NCBI GenBank assembly: GCA_041686855.1
Contig: JAWLDA010000007.1
Span: 62,001 to 126,000 of the forward strand
Source of the DNA: JAWLDA01 sp041686855
GTDB lineage: Bacteria; Bacillota; Limnochordia; DTU080; RSA5
DNA length: 64,000 nt
Direction of reading: 5' to 3'
A program made the position numbers and the translations under genes. Below, piece after piece: positions 26,443-34,698 of this stretch (positions are counted from its first letter, which is position 1; every line of letters begins with the position of its first letter). The notes under the pieces were generated by a model. The model was not told the origin of the DNA, ran no database searches, and was given only the letters and a program-made list of their open reading frames with translations.

Positions 26443-26892
26443 TCAACCGCGCAACGTGCGGCGTGCCCGTGCCTTGTTCACGACAGCACAGGAGATCGAC
26501 AGGCAATAGGCAAGGACGACCGCCGCAGCAGAGCCTTGCACTGCTGGCACCAGATCGTCGACCTGGCTGCCTCGATGAGGGATGTAGAACTGCACAACCT
26601 CTAGGGCGAGGGCAGCAGTCATAGAGGCGGCAAACGCCGCGAGAGGCGCCCAGGCGCGCAGCCGGCGTCTTGCCCACCACCAAGCGAGCAAGACAATGAT
26701 GAACGCGGAGACCGCGTGCTGCTCATCCTGCGGTTTCACACTGACGATACTGATGTAAGGAATGTCGCGCAGTGTCGCCCGCGAGGCAGTGGACAAGAGT
26801 ATGAGCACGGGGAGCACCAGGGCGGTCACCAAGGTGCGCAGCGTCGCAATCAACGTGGCATGCCTCAATTCCTCTGTTTCATCTTGTTGCAA
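26443..26892 (-). CDS. VanZ-like membrane protein
   Basis: About 149 residues with four transmembrane segments (near 15-34, 62-75, 80-97 and 118-136). The VanZ signature between the last two helices is visible: LEVVQFYIPHRGSQVDDLVP, with the conserved Glu, Gln, Arg and paired Asp. VanZ proteins are linked to lipoglycopeptide resistance or envelope maintenance. The start is uncertain: the frame opens with TTG at 26892 without a good ribosome binding site, and a later TTG is possible. Confidence 0.7.
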   Translation of the reverse strand: MQQDETEELRHATLIATLRTLVTALVLPVLILLSTASRATLRDIPYISIVSVKPQDEQHAVSAFIIVLLAWWWARRRLRAWAPLAAFAASMTAALALEVVQFYIPHRGSQVDDLVPAVQGSAAAVVLAYCLSISCAVVNKARARRTLRG

Positions 26893-27010
26893 TAGTATAT
26901 AACACCTGAGTGTCGTGGAAACGCCTGTGCCTCATGGAAATTTCATGCCTGTCGAGCGACGCGACTCTGTCTTCCGCTCAACATCGCCGAATCATCACTC
27001 CTCGCCCAAG

Positions 27011-27046
27011 TATTCCTTGACAGGAATATGCCACTCCGGGTATACT
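27011..27046 (+). promoter_or_regulatory. promoter of the ArsR/SRPBCC operon with palindromic operator
   Basis: TTGACA at 27017-27022 and TATACT at 27041-27046 are separated by 18 bases. The exact palindrome TATTCC-TTGACA-GGAATA (27011-27028) is centred on the -35 box. It lies about 80 bases upstream of the ArsR-family start codon and is the obvious candidate site for autorepression. Confidence 0.7.
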
Positions 27047-27122
27047 CTGGACAACCGAACGGCAAGAGGCATGAAAGGGATAAGGACATAGAGAACGAGC
27101 GTCTGGTGGTGAGGTGGGTTAC

Positions 27123-27479
27123 ATGTCAGGAACGAATCCGAGCATGTACAAGACTACGCTAAGCGCTCTGGCCGAACGGAACCGTATGGCGATTGTCGAA
27201 CTCTTGCGCGACGGTCCCCTTACCGTGGGAGAGATTGCCGACAGACTGGGGATCCGCCAGCCTCAAGCCTCGAAGCATCTAAAGGTGTTAAGCGACAACG
27301 GAATACTGGACGTGAAGGCCGACGGCAACCGTCGGATCTACAAGCTCAGGCCCGAGCCCTTTCAAGCGCTCGTTGCTTGGTTGCACTCCTTCCCACACGT
27401 GATGCACGAGCGGTTCGACAATTTAGATGCTTACCTGCGTGAACTGCAAGGCAACAAAGACGAACCGAACGATAAATAA
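27123..27479 (+). CDS. ArsR-family transcriptional repressor
   Basis: 118 residues from the ATG at 27123, preceded by GAGGTGG at five bases; a GTG at 27114 is less likely. The winged helix-turn-helix reads RNRMAIVELLRDGPLTVGEIADRL then QPQASKHLKVLSDNGIL, with wing DGNRRIYKL (segments quoted separately). There is no ELCVCDL metal site, so it belongs to the non-metal group usually paired with SRPBCC/AHSA1 proteins. The next gene begins 20 bases on. The palindrome over the -35 box suggests it represses its own operon. Confidence 0.88.
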   Translation: MSGTNPSMYKTTLSALAERNRMAIVELLRDGPLTVGEIADRLGIRQPQASKHLKVLSDNGILDVKADGNRRIYKLRPEPFQALVAWLHSFPHVMHERFDNLDAYLRELQGNKDEPNDK

Positions 27480-27498
27480 CCCATGAGGAGAATTGCCG

Positions 27499-28014
27499 AT
27501 GTCAAATGACTCAATGGTTTCACGAGTAGAGAACGACAAGGTGCTCGTCCTCGAGCGTGTCTTTGAGGCACCGCGCGAGCTCGTATTCACGATGTTTAAG
27601 GAGCCCGAACATCTCAAACATTGGTGGGGTCCGAAAGGCTGGGAGCTTCCTGTCTGCAACATTGATTTCCGGCCCGGCGGCGTCTGGCACTATTGCATGA
27701 AGTGTGTCGATAAGAGCCAAGGGGATTTTTACGGTATGGAATCCTGGGGCAAAGCGGTCTACAAGGAAATCGACGAGCCGGAGAGATTCGTATACATCGA
27801 CTACTTCTCAGACGCCGATGGCAACGAGAACCCCGACATGCCGGCGACTGAGATTACCATGGAGTTTGTCGACCTCGAAGGCAAGACGAAGATCGTAAGC
27901 CGTGCGGAGTACGCGACGGCCGAAGCCTTGAAGACGGTCATGGACATGGGCATGTTGCAGGGCATCACGGAAACGTGGGACCGACTGGAGGAGCGCCTGA
28001 ACGAAGTCAAGTAA
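27499..28014 (+). CDS. SRPBCC/AHSA1-domain protein
   Basis: 171 residues from the ATG at 27499, eight bases after GAGGAG. The AHSA1-like helix-grip fold is evident from RVFEAPRELVFTMFKEPEHL, HWWGPKGWELPVCNID, RPGGVWHYCMKC, YKEIDEPERFVYIDYFSD and the C-terminal GMLQGITETWDRLEERL. Such proteins bind hydrophobic ligands; members partnered with ArsR regulators have mostly unknown functions. It is co-transcribed with the repressor. Confidence 0.88.
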   Translation: MSNDSMVSRVENDKVLVLERVFEAPRELVFTMFKEPEHLKHWWGPKGWELPVCNIDFRPGGVWHYCMKCVDKSQGDFYGMESWGKAVYKEIDEPERFVYIDYFSDADGNENPDMPATEITMEFVDLEGKTKIVSRAEYATAEALKTVMDMGMLQGITETWDRLEERLNEVK

Positions 28015-28172
28015 GAAACGATCGCACGAGACGGTCGCGCGGCATCGCCACATCCGCCGGGCATCACGAGCCGCTGACGTTAGCAGCCGGCGGCCGTCTC
28101 TTTCGACCTGATGGGATCGAGGACAGAGTTGGAATCGGGGAGAATCTTGGCTCCTCGTGCAAGCATGAGTCC

Positions 28173-29129
28173 TTAGTGTGATACATGAGCAACACTCTCC
28201 CGTACGATGAGTCTTGGTTTCAGGAGGAGACGCCGCCCCCGCGCCCGAGTGTGGTGAATCCGGCTCACAAGGTGCGAGACAGACTCCCGAGCAATCTCCA
28301 TATACGGCGTATCGATCGCGGTGAGCGGTGGAGTGGCCGTCGCCAGCGACGGAGAATCCCGGTAAACCACCACTGACATGTCCTCTGGGATTCGTAGTCC
28401 GAGTTCAGCCAGTACGCTCAGCGCGGCCATACCCAACGTCCGTTCGCCCACAATCAGCCCCGTCGTCTCCGGCGCCCGCCCCAACAACTCCCGTGTGGCG
28501 ACCGCTCCACTCTCCCAACGAAAGTCCCGAGCGTAGATCTCTGTCCCAATCACTCTTTGTGCGGTGTGTCGGAGCGCAATGCGAAAACCCAGATCTTTCT
28601 CCGCACTGGTGAAGGAGTCCTCAGGCCCGTTTACCAACCCGATGAAGCGATGGCCTCGCTCCACAAGGTGCTCAGCTGCACGTTGAATCGCCCCCACCAC
28701 GTCCACCCAAACAGCGTCCACACTCTCACTTGGCACCGTCGAGCCCAAGAGGACACAAGGGTACTCTTGCCCCAGCGCGTGCAGTTCATCGGAGGGCCAT
28801 TGGCCGCCGTAAACCACCACTCCGGCTACTTTTCCAGGGGCTTCACGCGTGAGCGGTTTTAGGTGCCCCTCCGAGCACAGCGTCGCGTGAAGCGTAAACC
28901 CGTACTCCGCAACGGCAAAGCGAAACGCCGATGCCAGCTCCTTAGGTGGATGGCCTAAGAGTTGGATGACGCCACCACTCACCCGGCGTGAATACCCCAG
29001 CTCGCGAGCCGCACGACGAACCCGTTCCCGCGTCTCGAGTGTGATGCTCCCTTTGTTGTTGAGCACTAAGGAGACTGTTGTTATGCTCACGCCTGCCGCG
29101 CGAGCCACATCTCGAATTGTGACCGCCAT
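28173..29129 (-). CDS. LacI-family transcriptional regulator
   Basis: 318 residues. The N-terminal LacI helix-turn-helix and hinge helix are clear (TIRDVARAAGVSITTVSLVL, then TRERVRRAARELGYS). The rest is a periplasmic-binding-protein-like sugar sensor (VVVYGGQWPSDEL, LVERGHRFIGLVNG, ETTGLIVGERTLGMAAL). AAGGAG nine bases upstream supports the ATG. It is divergent from the binding-protein gene at 29479 and most probably represses it until a sugar is bound. Confidence 0.88.
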   Translation of the reverse strand: MAVTIRDVARAAGVSITTVSLVLNNKGSITLETRERVRRAARELGYSRRVSGGVIQLLGHPPKELASAFRFAVAEYGFTLHATLCSEGHLKPLTREAPGKVAGVVVYGGQWPSDELHALGQEYPCVLLGSTVPSESVDAVWVDVVGAIQRAAEHLVERGHRFIGLVNGPEDSFTSAEKDLGFRIALRHTAQRVIGTEIYARDFRWESGAVATRELLGRAPETTGLIVGERTLGMAALSVLAELGLRIPEDMSVVVYRDSPSLATATPPLTAIDTPYMEIARESVSHLVSRIHHTRARGRRLLLKPRLIVRESVAHVSH

Positions 29130-29478
29130 GGGACTCGCTCCTTCGTTTGCCCATTTTACTGAGTTTTACTTTGCGAAGCACAAGGAGACTGCCGTTGTAG
29201 TTTTGTACTTTCCCTATACCCTTATAAACCTTTGAAACGTTCCGCCAAAATCGGAAATGTAATCCGTACCACCTGTGATTCCAAGGGCCTGGCACAACAA
29301 GCGCAAGACAAGGCGGAGTGTTGGGTTTCGGGTGATAAACCCGTCAATACCACTTTCTACCGGCATCACTCGCCGAACCAAGGGAGGTGACCCATCTCAC
29401 TCTGGAAGCGACCAAAACGTGGGGAGACGCAATCTAATGCTTTCACGGGATCATTTTACAAAGGGGGAATTCTTAACC
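29130..29478. promoter_or_regulatory. divergent regulatory region with operator-like palindromes
   Basis: TTTGAAACGTTCCG at 29231-29244 is an imperfect palindrome around AACGTT, the centre typical of LacI-family operators. A second inverted repeat, GGGTTT and AAACCC, spans 29323-29342. Either could be the site of the adjacent LacI-type regulator. No confident promoter hexamers were picked. Confidence 0.4.
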
Positions 29479-30789
29479 ATGAAACGCACTCTGATCACCT
29501 TGTTCGCGGCACTCATGCTCCTCGCCGGGCTGGCGTCCATCGGCACAGCCGCTGAAAACCGCGATCCGGTCCACTTGCAGGTTTGGAGCATTTGGAATGG
29601 CACTCGCATTCCGCTGATGGAGGCGACTATTGCCGAGTTTGAGGAGCTGTACCCCTGGATCACAGTCGAGCACGTCCTCGTCGCCAACGCCGAACGCTAC
29701 GATAAGTTTCTCACAGCGGTCGCTTCAGGCGCTCCTCCTGACGTCATGATGCTCGGTCGTCACGAGATTCCACTTCTGGCGCAGAATGACTGGGTCCTGC
29801 CCCTCGATGGATACATGGCGCAGGACGGCATCAGCGGCGACATCTTCTTCCCCAGTGAATTTGAGACGGCACAGTGGGACGGCAAGACGTACCTGCTGCC
29901 GATGCCGACAGGCGCCGGTGCAAACGGTGTTGTCTACTACAACAAAGACCTCTTTAACGCTGCCGGTCTCAACTCCGAAAAGCTCCCGGAAACCTGGAAA
30001 GAGTTTGAGGACCTTGGCCGGCGTCTAAACCGTTACGACTCATCTGGAAAGATGTCCCAGTTGGGTATCGACGTCCGTGGCGGCGGCGACCGCTGGTTCC
30101 TCTCGTGGCTGCACTCCAACAATGGCGAGTACGCCAGCGCCGATGGGCGTCAGTACACCTTCTTCTCCGACGAAGGCAAAGAGACCATTGAGTGGCTAAT
30201 GCGGTTTACCAACGAGATCAACGGCGGCCCGGAGACGATCAGCGAATTCACGAGTAGCACCGGGGGGTCGTTCCCCAACGGGCAACGTGCTATGCAAATC
30301 TCCGGCGTTTGGCACGAGTTCATCTACAAGCAGCAGAATCCTGAGCTCAACATCGGCGTGGGCTTGATTCCCCACAACGAAGGCGCCGAGACGTGGCTCG
30401 CCCAGATCGGCGGATGGGGTTACTCCGTCCCGGCCGGCGTGAAGCACCCGTATGAGAGCTGGCTCCTCACCAAGTATCTTACGACGAGTGAGGCCGGTGG
30501 CTTCAACTTCGTCTTTGAGCAGCAGCGGCCCTCCCCCGTGCGGGAGTTCACCCTGGACGAACGCTACTTTGATCTCTCGGATAACTGGCCAATGATGATC
30601 GAAGCGATGCAGCGCACAAAACCGATCACTATCACACCGGTCGAGCCGGAGATCTGGTTCCAAGTTGAGACTCCGATCCTTGCGCAGGCCTGGTCCGGCG
30701 AGCGTCCGGCCGTGCAAGTGTTGGAGGAGTACCACACGCAAGCACAGCGCATTCTCGACGAATACTGGGCCGAAGCAGACGCAAAGTAA
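29479..30789 (+). CDS. periplasmic solute-binding protein, ABC sugar type
   Basis: 436 residues from the ATG at 29479. The longer frame to 29275 lacks a signal, whereas this start gives KRTLITLFAALMLLAGLASIGTAA, cleaved before EN, with a GGGGG box upstream. The mature protein is UgpB/MalE-like: LQVWSIWNGTRIPLMEATIAEFE, VASGAPPDVMML, YYNKDLFNAAGL, GQRAMQISGVWHEF (quoted separately). It is under the divergent LacI-type gene. A 12-bp hairpin follows the stop at 30819-30847. No permease follows. Confidence 0.88.
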   Translation: MKRTLITLFAALMLLAGLASIGTAAENRDPVHLQVWSIWNGTRIPLMEATIAEFEELYPWITVEHVLVANAERYDKFLTAVASGAPPDVMMLGRHEIPLLAQNDWVLPLDGYMAQDGISGDIFFPSEFETAQWDGKTYLLPMPTGAGANGVVYYNKDLFNAAGLNSEKLPETWKEFEDLGRRLNRYDSSGKMSQLGIDVRGGGDRWFLSWLHSNNGEYASADGRQYTFFSDEGKETIEWLMRFTNEINGGPETISEFTSSTGGSFPNGQRAMQISGVWHEFIYKQQNPELNIGVGLIPHNEGAETWLAQIGGWGYSVPAGVKHPYESWLLTKYLTTSEAGGFNFVFEQQRPSPVREFTLDERYFDLSDNWPMMIEAMQRTKPITITPVEPEIWFQVETPILAQAWSGERPAVQVLEEYHTQAQRILDEYWAEADAK

Positions 30790-30818
30790 CACTTGCCAAT
30801 CGCTATTGCGGTCGAACC

Positions 30819-30847
30819 GACAGGTTGGGGCACGTCCCCAGCCTGTC
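30819..30847 (+). terminator. strong hairpin after the binding-protein gene
   Basis: GACAGGTTGGGG and CCCCAGCCTGTC pair over 12 bases with one wobble and a four-base loop, 30 bases after the stop. The following TTCGCG is not a good U-tract, so efficiency is doubtful. Confidence 0.5.
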
Positions 30848-31030
30848 TTCGCGCCCGTCGCGTTCCGATTCCACCTGGTTCCGGTCCAAGTAGCAGCCTC
30901 CTCCCCCCCAGCCACGTAGTCCACACAGACGTCTCGCCCAGCCCCCCCTCGGTGCGATATAGTTAGGGGTGGGGTATCCCTGCGTATATCAGGACTCAGA
31001 CACCTTGATTGTCACCCCTCGGGATAGGAC

Positions 31031-31780
31031 GTGATCGTCACCGTGACGGAATTACCCCTGCCGGCCCCGGTTTTCGCTACCTTCATTCGGCGAGTGAATC
31101 GATTTGTAGCGCTCGTAGAGATTGCCGGAGTCCAAGAGCGAGCTCACGTTCCCAATACGGGGAGAATGGCAGAGTTGCTCGTTCCAGGCGCTTCCGTCGT
31201 TCTCCACGAGGCATCGAAGTGCGGGCGAAAGACTCGCTTCGACGTGACGCTGGTCCGGTACCGAAGCGAATGGGTCTGTGTCGATTCTCGGATGGCCAAC
31301 CGGTTAATTGAATCCGTCCCGCGAAGTGAAGACAGAGGTCAACCGGCACACGGTGAGCTTGCCATCGCCATTCAACCCTTAGTCAACGGGGCCGATCGTG
31401 TTCGACGTGAAGCCCCCTTTGGAGAGCACCGATTCGATTTCGAAATTACTAAGGGCGACCGCCGAGTCCCGGTCGAAATCAAGTCGGTGAACCTGGTCGA
31501 GAACGGAGTCGCCCTGTTTCCCGATGCACCTACCGAACGCGGGACGCGCCATCTGCAATTCCTCGAGAGTTGGGTACGCTCAGGTGGTGAAGCTCACGTC
31601 GTCTTCGTCGTACAACGCAGCGATGCGACCCATTTTCGCCCAAACACCTCAAGAGATCCGTCCTTTGCTAAGGCTCTCTCCAACTGTCTGGAGGCAGGTG
31701 TCGGCGTCATGGCACTCCGTTGCGACGTCTCTCCGGAGCGCATCGCAGTGACACGTAAGCTACCCTTAATCGCCTCATAG
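31031..31780 (+). CDS. sfsA: SfsA family nuclease-like protein
   Basis: 249 residues covering the whole SfsA family: N-terminal OB-like part with VPNTGRMAELL, central HRFDFEI, and the PD-(D/E)xK core VEIKSVNLVENGVALFPDAP followed by TERGTRHLQFL. E. coli SfsA was named for maltose fermentation stimulation, and the family is now thought to be a sugar-linked nucleic-acid nuclease. The GTG start is very close to AGGA, so a GTG four codons further in is an alternative. No operon partner is obvious. Confidence 0.88.
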   Translation: MIVTVTELPLPAPVFATFIRRVNRFVALVEIAGVQERAHVPNTGRMAELLVPGASVVLHEASKCGRKTRFDVTLVRYRSEWVCVDSRMANRLIESVPRSEDRGQPAHGELAIAIQPLVNGADRVRREAPFGEHRFDFEITKGDRRVPVEIKSVNLVENGVALFPDAPTERGTRHLQFLESWVRSGGEAHVVFVVQRSDATHFRPNTSRDPSFAKALSNCLEAGVGVMALRCDVSPERIAVTRKLPLIAS

Positions 31781-31929
31781 ATCCTCGACCGCTCCCTTCG
31801 ACCCGGGCACATTTTCAGTCTCGATGCATCTGATCGAGAGCCGGGGGCCATACTCCGGTTTTAGAAGACTCATTTGATGCATGGTCCTCGATGTGAACAG
31901 GCCCGCTGTTACAGTGGAGGTTTGCGTTA

Positions 31930-32469
31930 GTGTCGGTCCTCGTACTACTTTGCGGCGTACAAGGCTCGGGAAAGAGCACCTTTGCCAGATCATTGGCCGA
32001 TCGGCTCGAGGTCACACTGGTATCTACCGACTCAATCCGGCAAGAGCTTACGGGTGAGTACGGTGGGGTCATCCCATCCCAAACCCCTCTCGTCATGAAA
32101 ATGGCGAAGGAGAAGATACGCAAGGCCCTCAAGACGCCCCAACGCGTCGTTCTCTACGATGCCACCAACACCACACGCAAGGCCCGCCGTCCATTCGTCA
32201 CGTTGGCCCAGGGCGCCCGAGCCTGCGTCGCCGCTGGATACTTCCCCGTCTCGCTAAACGTGGCTATGACCCGGGTCAAACAGAGGACGGATCAAGCACA
32301 CGTTCCCTTGCAGACCGTGCGTCAGACACACAGCCGCTTCGCCGTACCTGCACGATCCGAGGGTTTCGATTGGATCTTCAACGGCTCCGCCATCGCCATT
32401 GACGAGTGTGCGGAGGTCATTGGGAGACTCGCCCTCGCTACGCCTGAGATCACCCTTCAACCGAGGTAG
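31930..32469 (+). CDS. P-loop kinase, AAA_33/zeta-toxin-like
   Basis: 179 residues from a GTG with GTGGAGG nine bases upstream. The Walker A motif is CGVQGSGKST (residues 8-17), followed by STDSIRQEL, a phosphate-acceptor-side motif as in polynucleotide and sugar kinases, and YDATNTTRKARRPF. The C-terminal part has a conserved-looking VPLQTVRQTHSRFAVP. It probably phosphorylates a small molecule or RNA end. There is no antitoxin-like neighbour, so a zeta toxin role is not supported. Confidence 0.75.
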   Translation: MSVLVLLCGVQGSGKSTFARSLADRLEVTLVSTDSIRQELTGEYGGVIPSQTPLVMKMAKEKIRKALKTPQRVVLYDATNTTRKARRPFVTLAQGARACVAAGYFPVSLNVAMTRVKQRTDQAHVPLQTVRQTHSRFAVPARSEGFDWIFNGSAIAIDECAEVIGRLALATPEITLQPR

Positions 32470-32606
32470 TGATCGAATCAATCATTGATACCCCTTTCAC
32501 CCACGTCGTACGGCCATTGCCGAGGGAAGCTCCCTTCAAGCAGGACGCAGCGCTTTCACCCAACTGATACACAGGTAGACCCCCGCACACTGCCTACGTC
32601 ACTGCA

Positions 32607-32888
32607 TCAGACCCTCCGTAAACGAAGCGTCGCGAGGACAACGCCCGATAACGGGATGAGGAACATGAACACGTACGCCCAGTAGGCATTCCACAGCCTA
32701 CCTCTCACCGCCTGACTGATCGTAAACCCCAGATTAAACCAAAGGATCAGCCAACTCATCCGCTTCAACATCTGCCATGATTTCACAACCTTTTCCCTCT
32801 CAACCTCACGCCAATGGACGTTGTCCCAATCCTGTCGGTAACAGCGTTGTACGCAGCATCTCCGGCAGTCCAGGCTTGGTTCTGTCAT
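32607..32888 (-). CDS. small two-helix membrane protein
   Basis: 93 residues. AGGGATAT lies just before the ATG. The first 20 residues include a CRRCCVQRC cysteine cluster. Two hydrophobic helices (MSWLILWFNLGFTISQAV and AYWAYVFMFLIPLSGVVLAT) form a hairpin with basic flanks. No family is recognised. The distribution of hydrophobic residues and the good ribosome binding site argue that it is real. Confidence 0.55.
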   Translation of the reverse strand: MTEPSLDCRRCCVQRCYRQDWDNVHWREVEREKVVKSWQMLKRMSWLILWFNLGFTISQAVRGRLWNAYWAYVFMFLIPLSGVVLATLRLRRV

Positions 32889-33016
32889 TATATCCCTGCA
32901 ATGGGTGGCCGGCCAAACCGGTCTATCGTTGAAAATGAGCCGTTAGCAAGGCATCTCGTTAGAGATGATGTGTGCGAAATCTCACTCGTTCGCTGATTTG
33001 CTTCCGATTTCGCGGG

Positions 33017-33049
33017 CACAAAAAGAAAACCCCGGGCTTGCCCGGGGTT
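33017..33049 (-). terminator. intrinsic terminator of the MATE gene
   Basis: AACCCCGGGC and GCCCGGGGTT (33028-33049) form a perfect 10-bp stem with a two-base loop. On the minus strand it is followed by TTTCTTTTTGTG. The stem begins within the stop codon of the MATE transporter. Confidence 0.9.
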
Positions 33050-34475
33050 AACTCGGCGATAGATCGGAAGAGGCCATAAGTGACGGTTCAGAGCCGTCGG
33101 CATGCCCCACCACAGCTTTCGTCTTCCACTTCCCTCGACGAAACCAGAGTGACGCCCAAACAGCGCCGACGGTGGCGGCAATCAATGTACCCCACCAAAT
33201 CCCGTTGGGTCCCCACCCCAGCGTCTGAGAGAACAGATAGGCCAGAGGGACTTCGAGCGCCAAGACGAGTACGATCGACAAGACCATGGCTGGAAGTGTG
33301 TCGCCGGCCCCACGAAAAGCGCTCGACAGAATGATTCGCACCCCAATGAGCCCGAATGCCGGACCTGCGATCTGCATGTACGCCGCGCCATAGTGCAACA
33401 CGTCGGGGTGGTCGTTAAAGATGCCGATAAAGAAGCGCGGAAAAGCAAGGCCGATCAGCCCGAACACCATCATCGCACCGGCCGTCGCCGCCGTCGCGAC
33501 CCACGCCGTCCGCTCCGCCCGCTCGGGCTTACCGGCGCCGAGATTCTGGCCCACAAGGGTTGTGGCGGCCATACCGGCGCCAAAGGCCGGGAGCAACACC
33601 AGCGATTGTACACGCATTCCGATGCCGAAGGCCGCAACCGCGTGCATTCCCGCGAGCGCTACGATTGCAGTCAATAGAGAGAGCCCCATGGTTCCCGCCG
33701 TCATCTCGAGCGCCGCCGGAGAACCAATGCGAAAGATCTCCTTGATCACCGGCCAATTGGGACGGAAACTCTCCTTCCTTACCCGCAGGCCCTCGATACC
33801 GCGCAACATGATGAGCAGGCCCCAGATTCCTTCGATACCGAGGGCGATGACAGTCGCCAACGCGGCGCCGGCGATGCCCATGGCCGGAAACCCAAGCCAA
33901 CCAAAGATCAGGATCGGATCGAGAATGATGTTGATCGCCGTTGCAACGGCCCGCAGTTTGAGGGGCGTCATGGTGTCGCCCACCCCTCTAAGGATGGACG
34001 AGTAGGCAAACGACAAAAAGACGAAGCCGACCCCGCTCATAAAGATCACCAAGTACGTCTTGGCCATTGGCAAGACGCTGTCGGTCGCCCCGACCAGTCG
34101 CAACAACGGACCCGCCAGCGCAACCCCGACCACACCTAAGACGACTGATACAACCAGGATAGCGAGGAGGCTCTGTGCCGCCACTTCACCCGCTTTTTCG
34201 GGCTGGCGTGCGCCGGTGTACTGGGCAACGAGTGCCGTTCCCCCGATCGTCAGCCCTCCTGCCAGTGAGAGCAGGACGATGATGATCGGAAAGCTGAGTG
34301 TGATCGCGGCGACCGCATCGGCTCCGAGTCGCCCCACCCAAAACGTGTCGACGACGTTGTAGATAGTCTGTAGAAATTGGGCCAGCACGATCGGCATGGC
34401 TAATCGCACGAGGGTCGGAAAAATAGGGCCTTCCGTGAGCGAGGCACGGGCGGCCCCGGAAGATGGTTGACGCAT
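33048..34475 (-). CDS. MATE-family efflux transporter
   Basis: 475 residues with about twelve transmembrane helices in two related halves. Family motifs include GPIFPTLVRLAMPIVLAQFLQ near the start, VDTFWVGRLGADAVAA, and the mirrored LVGQNLGAGKPERAERT in the second half (quoted in parts). MATE proteins use Na+ or H+ gradients to expel cationic drugs and metabolites across the inner membrane. The gene stands alone and ends in a clear terminator. Confidence 0.92.
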   Translation of the reverse strand: MRQPSSGAARASLTEGPIFPTLVRLAMPIVLAQFLQTIYNVVDTFWVGRLGADAVAAITLSFPIIIVLLSLAGGLTIGGTALVAQYTGARQPEKAGEVAAQSLLAILVVSVVLGVVGVALAGPLLRLVGATDSVLPMAKTYLVIFMSGVGFVFLSFAYSSILRGVGDTMTPLKLRAVATAINIILDPILIFGWLGFPAMGIAGAALATVIALGIEGIWGLLIMLRGIEGLRVRKESFRPNWPVIKEIFRIGSPAALEMTAGTMGLSLLTAIVALAGMHAVAAFGIGMRVQSLVLLPAFGAGMAATTLVGQNLGAGKPERAERTAWVATAATAGAMMVFGLIGLAFPRFFIGIFNDHPDVLHYGAAYMQIAGPAFGLIGVRIILSSAFRGAGDTLPAMVLSIVLVLALEVPLAYLFSQTLGWGPNGIWWGTLIAATVGAVWASLWFRRGKWKTKAVVGHADGSEPSLMASSDLSPS

Positions 34476-34557
34476 ATGTTCTCTCGACCTTTCACGGGAT
34501 TTCAGGGTGATCTAAGCATTCTACCACAGGCGTGGACTGGAGGAAAGAGAAATTTTT

Positions 34558-34583
34558 GACCGGCCCGCGATCGCGGGCCGGTC
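34558..34583. other. perfect 26-bp palindrome
   Basis: GACCGGCCCGCGA at 34558-34570 is the exact complement of TCGCGGGCCGGTC at 34571-34583 with no loop. It lies downstream of the minus-strand operon 36660-34699 and upstream of the MATE start. The minus strand continues AAAAATTTC, so as a terminator it lacks the U-run. Confidence 0.75.
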
Positions 34584-34698
34584 TCGGTGGTAGCCAACAT
34601 CTACTGATGACAAACGCCTAATGCCAAACGTCAAATCTCGATCGTCACATCGTCGACTATGGCAGGTCTCCCGCTGAATAAAACGCCGAAGAGAGCCT

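Noticed and set aside
31930..32469. Zeta toxin of a toxin-antitoxin pair
   Set aside because: The P-loop kinase fold fits, but no epsilon-like antitoxin gene lies next to it.
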